A DNA stretch of 12,427 nt. It comes from Bacillota bacterium (GTDB lineage: Bacteria; Bacillota_E; Sulfobacillia; Sulfobacillales; Sulfobacillaceae). Shown here piece by piece: positions 6,816 through 12,427 of the stretch. The DNA lies in contig JAKAAL010000049.1 of the NCBI GenBank assembly GCA_021802375.1, forward strand, positions 1-12,427, written 5' to 3'. Made by a program: the position numbers and the translations under genes. Below the pieces are notes generated by a model. The model saw only the letters and a program-made list of their open reading frames with translations, had not been told where the DNA came from and did no database searches. Each line of letters opens with the position of its first letter. Position 1 is the stretch's first letter.

Positions 6816-7583
6816 CTATCGGGTACCGAACCAACGACGCCAGCCAATCCGAGGATGCCGCGCCAATTCCACCGGAAGGCCTCGCAAGACCAAAGCAGGC
6901 GTAGTTTCCAACAACGATGTCGCGACAGACTCTCCGTAGCGGCGCGTAAGGACGGGTTCGTACGCCGACAACCTTAGGGGTCGCTTCAATACCGAGTGTC
7001 CATCTGTGGCCACCGCCTGAATCAGCCCCATCTCAATTAATTGCCATGCGGTCGCTTCGGCTTCTGGCCCAAATTGACCTAAAATCGAGCCGCCGGACGC
7101 CACCCCCAACGCCTCCATACGAATCAAACGCTCTGCCAATTCTGGACGCTTACGGATACCGCGATTGCGTTCGGGGTGAATAATTAATAACCGTAACCCC
7201 TCCAGCGACAATTCGTACAACGCGTCTAAAGTGTAGGCGGGAAAGTCGTTGGGAGGAAGCTCGACACAAAAATACCCGGTATCCCCAATTGCAAGAAAAT
7301 CTCCTTGCCGATATCCCTCGGCCAGATGTGGCCCGAGACGGACTTCCATCGCCGGGATCAGTTGTATGTCGAGCGCTGCCATGTCGATTTCTCTTACGGC
7401 AGCAGTAAAAGCCCGGTCATAATCCTGACGACCCACGTCGAAGTGCCCATCGTTCGCATGAGCCACCGCGACGATTTGGCGCGTGCCATCCGATGCCGCT
7501 TGTCTTAATACACTAAGGGTATCCATCACCGTTTTGGGTCCATCATCGATGCCCGTCAATACATGTGCGTGCAAATCGATCAC
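6816..7583 (-). CDS. ywqE: PHP-family protein-tyrosine phosphatase (CpsB/YwqE-like)
   Basis: The protein has 255 aa, the usual length for manganese-dependent CpsB/YwqE/Wzb-equivalent phosphatases of Gram-positive bacteria. Metal ligands are visible at the family's positions: MIDLHAH (H5, H7), VAVAHAN (H42), VELP (E108), IHPERN (H136) and TDGHS (D194, H196). It should remove phosphate from the tyrosine cluster of the neighbouring BY-kinase and so reset polysaccharide assembly. The GTG start overlaps the kinase stop in GTGA, a four-base overlap typical of translational coupling. The gene is followed by about 120 untranslated bases and a strong terminator. It is cytoplasmic, with no signal peptide. 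The symbol is by analogy with Bacillus. Confidence 0.9.
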   Translation of the reverse strand: MIDLHAHVLTGIDDGPKTVMDTLSVLRQAASDGTRQIVAVAHANDGHFDVGRQDYDRAFTAAVREIDMAALDIQLIPAMEVRLGPHLAEGYRQGDFLAIGDTGYFCVELPPNDFPAYTLDALYELSLEGLRLLIIHPERNRGIRKRPELAERLIRMEALGVASGGSILGQFGPEAEATAWQLIEMGLIQAVATDGHSVLKRPLRLSAYEPVLTRRYGESVATSLLETTPALVLRGLPVELARHPRIGWRRWFGTR

Positions 7584-8281
7584 GATTTTCGGTCTCCATA
7601 TCCGTAGTAGTAGCTGTACGCCTCGTCGTTCATCTCAATGTCGTTCAGGACGACCCCTAGAATTCGGGCATTAACCTGGGATAACCGCTCTTTTCCTTTC
7701 AAGTCAATCTTGCGAGAGGTGTGCCCGGCTCGGATCACCAGGATCACGCCATCCATCGCTTGACTCAAGGCCACGGCATCGGTAAATGAGACCACGGGGG
7801 GTGTATCCAGGATCACCATGTCGTAGGCTTGTCCCAATTGAACCAATAGTTCAGTCATGACGGGCGAGGACATCATCTCCGATGGGTTGGGTGGAATCGG
7901 TCCACTGGTCATGATGGATAACCCACCAATGGGACCCCGTACCACATACTTATTCCACTCTTCGGGGTGGGTCAGGGCGGTAGTCAAGCCCGACAAATTG
8001 CCATTACCAAAAAGGTGATGAATCATGGGGCGGCGCAGGTCCGCATCTATTAAGAGTGTGTTTTTCCCGGCTTGGGCCAAGGAAATCGCCAAATTACTAG
8101 AGGTCAAACTTTTGCCAGCGCCTGGCGTGCCACTGGTTACCATAACCTTAGCCAGGGGACCACTAATGCTAAGAAATTCGAGATTCGTTCTCAAAGCGCG
8201 GTATTGCTCTGCAGCCGACGATCGCGGTGCAGTCAGCACTACCAATTTAGGGTCTATGAGACTAGATACATCCAATGGCAT
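7580..8281 (-). CDS. ywqD: BY-kinase, cytoplasmic ATPase/tyrosine kinase (CapB/YwqD-like)
   Basis: The protein has 233 aa. Motifs in order are the oligomerisation motif E-x2-R-x2-R (E25, R28, R31), Walker A GTPGAGKS (51-58), Walker A' LLIDADLRRP (76-85), Walker B VILDTPP (156-162) and a C-terminal tyrosine cluster YSYYYGYG (222-229). These define a bacterial tyrosine kinase of the split Gram-positive type, which needs a separate membrane activator. That partner is the Wzz-like protein encoded three bases upstream. Kinase rings autophosphorylate on the tail, and cycles of phosphorylation control polysaccharide length and export. The Shine-Dalgarno GGGAGG lies in the last codons of the activator gene. 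No key residue is missing. Confidence 0.94.
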   Translation of the reverse strand: MPLDVSSLIDPKLVVLTAPRSSAAEQYRALRTNLEFLSISGPLAKVMVTSGTPGAGKSLTSSNLAISLAQAGKNTLLIDADLRRPMIHHLFGNGNLSGLTTALTHPEEWNKYVVRGPIGGLSIMTSGPIPPNPSEMMSSPVMTELLVQLGQAYDMVILDTPPVVSFTDAVALSQAMDGVILVIRAGHTSRKIDLKGKERLSQVNARILGVVLNDIEMNDEAYSYYYGYGDRKS

Positions 8282-8284
8282 GGG

Positions 8285-9049
8285 CTACATCCTCCCTTCG
8301 ACGCGGCCACTAGATCGCACTACTCGTTGCCCTCTGCCCTTGGGGCGCACATTGCGTTTGGGTTGGGCTTTCGAATCGGCAGTCTTCCCACCGACATCTC
8401 CCGGGATAGTGGGGATGACTGTCAACAGAGCGAGGTCGAACACACGCTTGACGTCCTCTTCAGAACGCACCGAGTCGTCTAAGTATTCTAGGAGAAAAGC
8501 CAAGCCGGCGCTGACCATGAGTCCCAACACCAGGGCAATCGCCACATTGACTTTAGTTTTCGGTCCCACCGGAATCGGGCTATTGATGGCGGAATTCACG
8601 ACCTCCAGGTTCTTCTGCCCCTGCACCAACGTCACTTCGGAGACCGTTTTAAGTGCCACCTGGTTAGCCACCTGGGCTGCAAATGACGGTGATGACGCTT
8701 TGACTGTCACGGTTAGCAAGTCAGTGTTGGTCAAAGGGGTCGCGGTAATCATCTTTGTCAACTGGGTCACCGTCATATTGAGACCAAGACTCTGAATGGT
8801 TCCGGCCACAACCGCCCGCGAGGTCACTAGTTGCGCATAGGTGTCCACCAGTTGCTGACCCGTTACCATCGACGTTAAAAGACTCTGAGTGGAATTATGG
8901 GGAATAACAATGAGGGTAGCCGTCCCGGCATACTGTTTAGGCAAAACAAACTTGCTAAGGACCCCACTCGTTGCCACAGCAACCACCGTAATTAAAAGGA
9001 TCATTTTGAGACGCTTGCGAATCACGCGCCAGAGTTCTTGTAGTTCCAT
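8285..9049 (-). CDS. ywqC: Wzz/CapA-type chain-length regulator and BY-kinase activator (YwqC-like)
   Basis: The protein has 254 aa. The topology is that of polysaccharide co-polymerases: a short basic N-terminus (MELQELWRVIRKRLK), transmembrane segment 1 (about 17-36), an extracytoplasmic domain, a Pro-containing stretch (NSPIPVGPK, 156-164), transmembrane segment 2 (about 167-187) and a cytoplasmic tail. The tail includes RSEEDVKRVF and then a long basic, Gly/Arg-rich end that is probably disordered. In this family the tail activates the separate kinase, which is the next gene. The start is set by homology of the N-terminus. AGGAGG (9066-9071) is 16 bases upstream, farther than normal, and no in-frame start lies closer, so the leader may fold to shorten the gap. 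Confidence 0.9.
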   Translation of the reverse strand: MELQELWRVIRKRLKMILLITVVAVATSGVLSKFVLPKQYAGTATLIVIPHNSTQSLLTSMVTGQQLVDTYAQLVTSRAVVAGTIQSLGLNMTVTQLTKMITATPLTNTDLLTVTVKASSPSFAAQVANQVALKTVSEVTLVQGQKNLEVVNSAINSPIPVGPKTKVNVAIALVLGLMVSAGLAFLLEYLDDSVRSEEDVKRVFDLALLTVIPTIPGDVGGKTADSKAQPKRNVRPKGRGQRVVRSSGRVEGRM

Positions 9050-9059
9050 ATCGGGTAGT

Positions 9060-9111
9060 AATCATCCTCCTCGTGTTTTACTCTTTCGACATGGGAAGAG
9101 GAGATTCCTCT
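9060..9111 (-). promoter_or_regulatory. Leader with two competing hairpins before the wzz-like gene
   Basis: On the minus strand AGAGGA (9106-9111) and TCCTCT (9097-9102) form a 6-bp hairpin with a 3-nt loop. The segment AATCTCCTC (9098-9106) can instead pair over nine bases, with one bulge, to GAGGATGATT (9060-9069), covering part of the AGGAGG ribosome site. The pairings exclude each other. Function is inferred from complementarity only. Confidence 0.35.
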
Positions 9112-9124
9112 AAATTGGATAAAG

Positions 9125-9154
9125 AAAAAAGTCACCCTAGAATTTCGCTAGGGT
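9125..9154 (-). terminator. Intrinsic terminator of the GH18 gene
   Basis: ACCCTAG (9148-9154 on minus) pairs perfectly over 7 bp with CTAGGGT (9134-9140) across a 7-nt loop. GAC and six T follow. The stem contains the TAG stop codon of the GH18-like gene. Only 75 bases then remain before the wzz-like start, so that operon's promoter must lie there or depend on readthrough. I found no clear promoter. Confidence 0.85.
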
Positions 9155-10143
9155 TGTCGTCCAATTTGATGCAATAAGAGTTGCATCACCGCATTGTTGG
9201 TATAACCCATGTGCCATAGGGCCACACCAGCCAAATGATTCTTTTTGGCTAGCGCAATTTTTTGACTCATTCCCTGAAGACTTTCCCACCATGACGTGTA
9301 CCCGGAATAATGGGCGTAAGTCTCTTGGTATCGTGCGCTCCACTTGGCATGCAGCAACATCGTCGGGGTCACTGCATTATACGGAATTGTTTTAGCGTGC
9401 GTACTGCCTGTCGCCCAGGTGTAACCGTAGACCGGGATCCCTAAATCGATTTTCGAGGACGGAACGGTTTTGAGCATCCGGGTCAGGATGTTAGTGACCC
9501 ACGGCATCGCCGCCACCGGTCCGGCCATCGATCCGTCAGCGTGCTCATCATAACTCATCAGGATGAACTGATTCACTTCGGGTTCGAGTTGCGGATACTG
9601 GTAAGCTCCTCCGGAGTGCGGCACCACATCCATGGTGATCTGGTCGGCTCGCGGTAAAAAGTCTCTCAACTCAGTCATAAACGCCGTCAGTTCTGTCCTT
9701 AAGGCCGTGTGGGTTGGCTCAAAGTCAATGTCGACGCCTTGAAAATGCATCGCACCCACCATATCGGCAATCGCCCGGGCGGCTGCCATTCGGGTGGTCT
9801 TGGAAGGAAGAAAGGCTTGGGTGCCGGTCGCATCGTTAACCAAAGGCATCACCGGAATATGAGATTTTCTTACGCCGGCCAGTACCGTCGCGTTTACATG
9901 ACTCTTTAACGTACCGGATGCCGTAACTGAATACCAGAATGGGGAAAATTCAGAAATGGCGTGCGGATACTTATAAAGAGCAGTCAAGGGCGTCGTCACG
10001 TCATTGGCCCAAAATCCCACCACTTTCAACGAGGCTTTGGCCGTCGTGGGCACCGGTGCCGCACTAGCTTTAAATCCACATCCAGGCAAAGCTATCAATA
10101 GAACCAACAGGGACCCAATTCGCGTTCTCCACGGTTGCAACAT
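9148..10143 (-). CDS. GH18-fold glycoside hydrolase lipoprotein (SleL/YaaH-like catalytic domain)
   Basis: The protein has 331 aa. The N-terminus is a lipoprotein signal (basic WRTRIG, hydrophobic LLVLLIA, lipobox LPGC with Cys22), so it should be anchored outside the membrane. The rest is one GH18 TIM barrel: VVGFWAND at strand 1, the catalytic motif FQGVDIDFEP (D138, D140, acid E142), ILMSYDEH (195-201), GIPVYGYTW and the closing GVALWHMGY. The catalytic acid and the last two motif aspartates are present; the first Asp of DxxDxDxE is Gln here, which is tolerated in relatives. No LysM or other binding domain is visible, unlike spore-coat SleL. The likely substrate is an N-acetylglucosamine-containing glycan, either peptidoglycan or the exopolysaccharide of the adjacent cassette. 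GAGGTGAT precedes the ATG. Confidence 0.85.
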   Translation of the reverse strand: MLQPWRTRIGSLLVLLIALPGCGFKASAAPVPTTAKASLKVVGFWANDVTTPLTALYKYPHAISEFSPFWYSVTASGTLKSHVNATVLAGVRKSHIPVMPLVNDATGTQAFLPSKTTRMAAARAIADMVGAMHFQGVDIDFEPTHTALRTELTAFMTELRDFLPRADQITMDVVPHSGGAYQYPQLEPEVNQFILMSYDEHADGSMAGPVAAMPWVTNILTRMLKTVPSSKIDLGIPVYGYTWATGSTHAKTIPYNAVTPTMLLHAKWSARYQETYAHYSGYTSWWESLQGMSQKIALAKKNHLAGVALWHMGYTNNAVMQLLLHQIGRQP

Positions 10144-10286
10144 GCTCGATCACCTCTGAGCCGAGTGTGCTCCTGGAAGGCCCGGGTCATTCCCTAAATC
10201 CATTTCCAAAGTCGCCAAACTCTAGAGGATTTCTCCCCACAACACGGCTCGCTAGAAGGCTCGGAAAGTCCTTGGGGCGCCCAATA

Positions 10287-10295
10287 TGCTATGAT
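10287..10295 (+). promoter_or_regulatory. Candidate extended -10 promoter of the lactonase gene
   Basis: TGC followed by TATGAT (10290-10295) is an extended -10 with one mismatch to TATAAT. No good -35 is visible. The transcript would begin near 10302, just before the hairpin at 10308. Confidence 0.45.
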
Positions 10296-10307
10296 CGAAG
10301 CATTACC

Positions 10308-10332
10308 GGCTCGGTATCGGGCTAACCGAGCC
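10308..10332 (+). promoter_or_regulatory. 5'-leader hairpin or operator before the lactonase gene
   Basis: GGCTCGG (10308-10314) and CCGAGCC (10326-10332) form a perfect 7-bp inverted repeat with an 11-nt centre between the candidate promoter and the start codon. GGCTCG also occurs upstream at 10246-10251 and 10258-10263. No T-run follows, so it is not an ordinary terminator. It may be an operator or an RNA structure. Confidence 0.35.
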
Positions 10333-10360
10333 ACAAAGCTCGTAAAGGATGGTGAAGGTG

Positions 10361-11119
10361 ATGCAATTTTGGATTGTGCCCGTTGGCGAATTTGACATAG
10401 ACGCCTCGGTACTGGACCCCACACGAACCCTGGGACACCGGTTTTTGATCCCGATCTACGCCTATTTGATTAGGAGCGCCAACGGCCTCATATTATTTGA
10501 CACCGGCTGTTCTAGGGATTGCCGGGTCAAACCCCGCGAGCTGTTGGGTGATGAATTTTCACAAGTCTTGGATCCCAAACTCACTGCCGACGATTTGATC
10601 TCGGCGCAGTTGGGACGGCTTGGCTTTGGGGTGCAAGACGTGGACCTGGTCATAAATTCCCATCTCCATTTCGATCATGCGGGCGGAAACCAAGAGTTCC
10701 CCCATCACCGCTTTATGATCCAAAATGATGAATGGGAAGCCCTGGCTAAGGACAAAGACCAGTACCCGGATCCGGCGGTGTCGGCCATCGACCACAAGCG
10801 TCTCAGTCTGGTCACTGGGGACACCGCGGTGGACACCGCAATCCGTCTCATTTCCACTCCAGGACACACGCTAGGCCATCAATCCTTGTGGGTGGAAACG
10901 TCAACCGGCCCCTTGCTCATAACGAGCGATGCCGTCTATACACGGGAGCAATTTGACCCTGACCAGGTGGGTGCAGCGACAGATCGGAACTTGGCTCGGG
11001 CTTCCGTAATCCGCCTTGTGGACTTGGTTGAACATACCGGGGCCCGCCCATTTTTCTCCCACGACCCCGCCCAAGCACTCGTGGAGGATTGGCGTATCGC
11101 GCCTCTCTTTTATGAGTAA
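10361..11119 (+). CDS. AiiA-like metallo-beta-lactamase-fold lactonase (probable N-acyl-homoserine lactonase)
   Basis: The protein has 252 aa from ATG 10361. ATG 10349 and GTG 10358 are also in frame; AAAGGA at 10344-10349 suits 10358 or 10361 best, and the N-terminus MQFWIVPVG matches the family there. Zinc-site residues are complete: HLHFDHAGG (H101, H103, D105, H106), STPGHT (H169), the bridging Asp in ITSDA (D190) and FFSHD (H234). The Tyr in DAVYT (Y193) corresponds to the substrate-contacting Tyr of AiiA, and the spacing of all these sites closely follows AiiA. It should open the lactone ring of acyl-homoserine lactones in the cytoplasm, using two metal ions. No signal peptide is present. 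Another lactone or ester substrate cannot be excluded. It overlaps the next gene by eight bases. Confidence 0.85.
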   Translation: MQFWIVPVGEFDIDASVLDPTRTLGHRFLIPIYAYLIRSANGLILFDTGCSRDCRVKPRELLGDEFSQVLDPKLTADDLISAQLGRLGFGVQDVDLVINSHLHFDHAGGNQEFPHHRFMIQNDEWEALAKDKDQYPDPAVSAIDHKRLSLVTGDTAVDTAIRLISTPGHTLGHQSLWVETSTGPLLITSDAVYTREQFDPDQVGAATDRNLARASVIRLVDLVEHTGARPFFSHDPAQALVEDWRIAPLFYE

Positions 11120-11849
11120 GGCATCTCTGGCGTCGGATCAGAAGGGAGTATGGACCCGGCGGATTCGGAGCCTGGCTTGGCTGTGTCTTATCGCCATCGC
11201 CGCCTTGGCGCTATTTTACTGGCGCTATTGGGCTGCCTTGGAAGCACTGCCAGCGAAGGTTCAACAGCGAGTGGCCACTCATCATGGTATCTATCTCACC
11301 AACGCGGCTGTCAATCCCTGGCTTACCCACGCCCTTATCGCCACCGAAGATCGGAGCTTTTACCGGAACTGGGGCATTTCGTTCGAAGGGATCGGACGGG
11401 CACTCTTAGTGGACATCAGAACGCTCACCTTCGCCCAGGGAGGTAGCACCATTACCCAACAGCTGGTGCGTGATATGATGTTGTCCCCTCGAAAAACCAT
11501 CCCGCGTAAGGTCACTGGGGTGCTCCTATCTCTGATGGTCACGGCACTCTATAGCAAGCAACAAATTCTTAATATGTATCTCAATGAAGTCTATCTAGGG
11601 CACGATAGCTATGGTGTAGCTAAGGCGGCTCACGTGTACTTCGGCCGCTCCATTACGACCCTCACACCCGCCGACGCCACGCTCCTGGCTGGGTTGCCTC
11701 AAGCCCCATCAGCCTATGACCCTCTGACTCACTTTCGTCTAGCAAAAGACCGTCAATGGGAAGTCTTAAGTAGTATGGTGTCTGACCACTTAATTTCTGC
11801 AAATAAGGCGCATCAGATCTTTACCGAGCCGCTCCACTTACTAAAGTAG
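11112..11849 (+). CDS. Monofunctional peptidoglycan glycosyltransferase (GT51, MtgA-like)
   Basis: The protein has 245 aa. A basic N-terminus leads into one membrane anchor (about 20-38), then a GT51 transglycosylase domain to the end. There is no transpeptidase domain, so this is a monofunctional enzyme that polymerises lipid II into glycan strands outside the membrane. Motifs are the catalytic Glu in ATEDRSFY (E79), GGSTITQQLVRD (110-121), LNMYLNEVYLG (with catalytic Glu E159) and LAGLPQAPSAYDP. In motif 1 the usual EDxxFxxHxG has Asn86 in place of His. The frame is open upstream, but ATG 11112 is chosen because it overlaps the lactonase stop as ATGAGTAA and gives a normal membrane anchor. 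No strong Shine-Dalgarno is visible, so translation is probably coupled. Confidence 0.88.
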   Translation: MSKASLASDQKGVWTRRIRSLAWLCLIAIAALALFYWRYWAALEALPAKVQQRVATHHGIYLTNAAVNPWLTHALIATEDRSFYRNWGISFEGIGRALLVDIRTLTFAQGGSTITQQLVRDMMLSPRKTIPRKVTGVLLSLMVTALYSKQQILNMYLNEVYLGHDSYGVAKAAHVYFGRSITTLTPADATLLAGLPQAPSAYDPLTHFRLAKDRQWEVLSSMVSDHLISANKAHQIFTEPLHLLK

Positions 11850-11883
11850 GAGGGAGCCTGCACCACACCAGGCTCCCTCCTAC
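11846..11883. terminator. Strong hairpin terminator shared with convergent codY
   Basis: GTAGGAGGGAGCCTG (11846-11860) pairs perfectly over 15 bp with 11869-11883 around an 8-nt loop. The stem includes the TAG stop of the GT51 gene. It is followed by TT on plus and TTT on minus, and it lies 25 bases from the codY stop, so it can serve both directions. Confidence 0.8.
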
Positions 11884-11907
11884 TTCGTGTGCAGCCATTG
11901 CCTAAAC

Positions 11908-12427
11908 TTAACGCTGAAGCTTTTTGAGTTCTGGAATCAGTCGATCGTTAAGCACCCGTATATGAGTGCCCTTCATCCCCAACGACCGTGATTCAATGAC
12001 GCCGGCCGATTCAAATTTACGCAGCGCATTCACAATCACCGATCGTGTAATCCCCACCCGATCGGCAATTTTCGATGCGACCAAAAGCCCTTCTTCTCCG
12101 CCCAATTCATCGAAAATGTGCTGGACGGCCTCAAGCTCGGAGTACGAAAGCGTGTCAATAGCCACTTTCACGGCAGATTTTTTTCGCGCTTCCATGTCGA
12201 GCTCATCAGATTTAGATCGCAAAATCTCCATGGCGACCACTGTCGCGCCATACTCAGCCAAAATGAGATCTTCGTCCTCAAACTCTCGTCCGAACCGCGA
12301 GAGTACTAGGGTCCCGAGGCGGTCGCCGCCCCCGTTAACGGGTACTACGGTCGTAATCTTATTTTCGTAGATACACTGTTTATCGCGGAAGAAAACACAT
12401 CGTCGCGACTCTTGCGACACATTCGGA
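11908..12427 (-). CDS. codY: CodY, GTP- and branched-chain-amino-acid-sensing repressor, C-terminal part
   Basis: This is a partial gene entering from the right edge; about 172 of roughly 260 residues are seen. The apparent first GTG at 12418-12420 is internal, because the frame continues upstream as P-N-V, matching the SPNV segment of CodY. Visible parts are the end of the GAF ligand domain ([38 protein letters not shown]), the linker helix ([18 protein letters not shown]) and the winged-helix domain with the recognition region [19 protein letters not shown] and [14 protein letters not shown]. CodY represses amino-acid synthesis and stationary-phase genes when GTP and branched-chain amino acids are high. 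I found no good CodY box (AATTTTCWGAAAATT) in the window, so a link to the nearby methionine genes is not shown. Confidence 0.96.
   Translation of the reverse strand, partial: PNVSQESRRCVFFRDKQCIYENKITTVVPVNGGGDRLGTLVLSRFGREFEDEDLILAEYGATVVAMEILRSKSDELDMEARKKSAVKVAIDTLSYSELEAVQHIFDELGGEEGLLVASKIADRVGITRSVIVNALRKFESAGVIESRSLGMKGTHIRVLNDRLIPELKKLQR

Noticed and set aside
6617..6847. N-terminal extension of the flippase back to 6847
   Set aside because: It would overlap the phosphatase gene, contain a perfect intrinsic terminator, and precede the conserved flippase N-terminus by 77 unrelated residues; GTG 6614-6616 has a good ribosome site.
8025..8795. Long plus-strand open frame (256 codons) antisense to the kinase and wzz-like genes
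   Set aside because: It lies over two well-supported coding genes, has Arg/Ser/Thr-rich composition without motifs, and lacks a ribosome site; it is a mirror frame.
9030..9065. ATG directly after AGGAGG in the wzz leader (9063-9065) as a leader peptide start
   Set aside because: The start codon touches the Shine-Dalgarno with no spacing and the 36-codon frame overlaps wzz without features; kept only as a remote possibility.
9935..9955. Possible CodY box (CTGAATTTTC on minus)
   Set aside because: About 10 of 15 consensus positions match and it lies inside the GH18 coding region, so it is probably chance.
11016..11111. 32-codon N-terminal extension of the GT51 gene
   Set aside because: It would overlap the lactonase by about 100 bases in another frame, and the residues do not resemble a GT51 N-terminus; ATG 11112 gives a normal membrane anchor.

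Overview
The window looks like chromosome of a Firmicute, most plausibly an acidophile of the Sulfobacillus type. The support is a CodY 3' end, a classical S-box (SAM-I) riboswitch, a Bacillus ywqCDE-like order of chain-length protein, BY-kinase and PHP phosphatase, strong AGGAGG-type ribosome binding sites and roughly 50-55% GC. The genus is an inference from overall character. No mobile element, CRISPR array, rRNA or tRNA was seen.

Region 1 (1-3870) is a methionine locus. On the minus strand, the first 37 codons of a MetE-like cobalamin-independent methionine synthase run off the left edge. They lie behind a complete S-box leader in which promoter, aptamer, antiterminator and terminator can all be read. 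Diverging from it are a small single-span membrane protein, an unrecognised soluble protein of about 127 aa, and two tandem PLP enzymes of the Cys/Met family (MetI/MetB-like, then MetC-like). The unknown protein and the two PLP enzymes form a probable operon that ends at a strong hairpin shared with the convergent acyl-CoA ligase.

Region 2 (3874-10143, all minus strand) reads in transcription order: a GH18-fold lipoprotein, a terminator, a Wzz/CapA chain-length protein, a BY-kinase, a PHP tyrosine phosphatase, an intrinsic terminator, a MOP-family flippase and an AMP-forming acyl-CoA ligase. This is the control and export half of an exopolysaccharide system. No glycosyltransferase or Wzy polymerase lies in the window. 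Kinase and phosphatase are translationally coupled and should act on the tyrosine-rich kinase tail. The terminator between phosphatase and flippase implies that the flippase is expressed separately or by attenuation.

Region 3 (10144-11883, plus strand) holds an AiiA-like metallo-beta-lactamase-fold lactonase, probably an N-acyl-homoserine lactone quencher. It overlaps a monofunctional GT51 peptidoglycan glycosyltransferase by 8 bases. A 15-bp perfect hairpin ends this pair and also faces the convergent codY gene.

Region 4 (11908-12427, minus strand) is the C-terminal part of CodY, which enters from the right edge.
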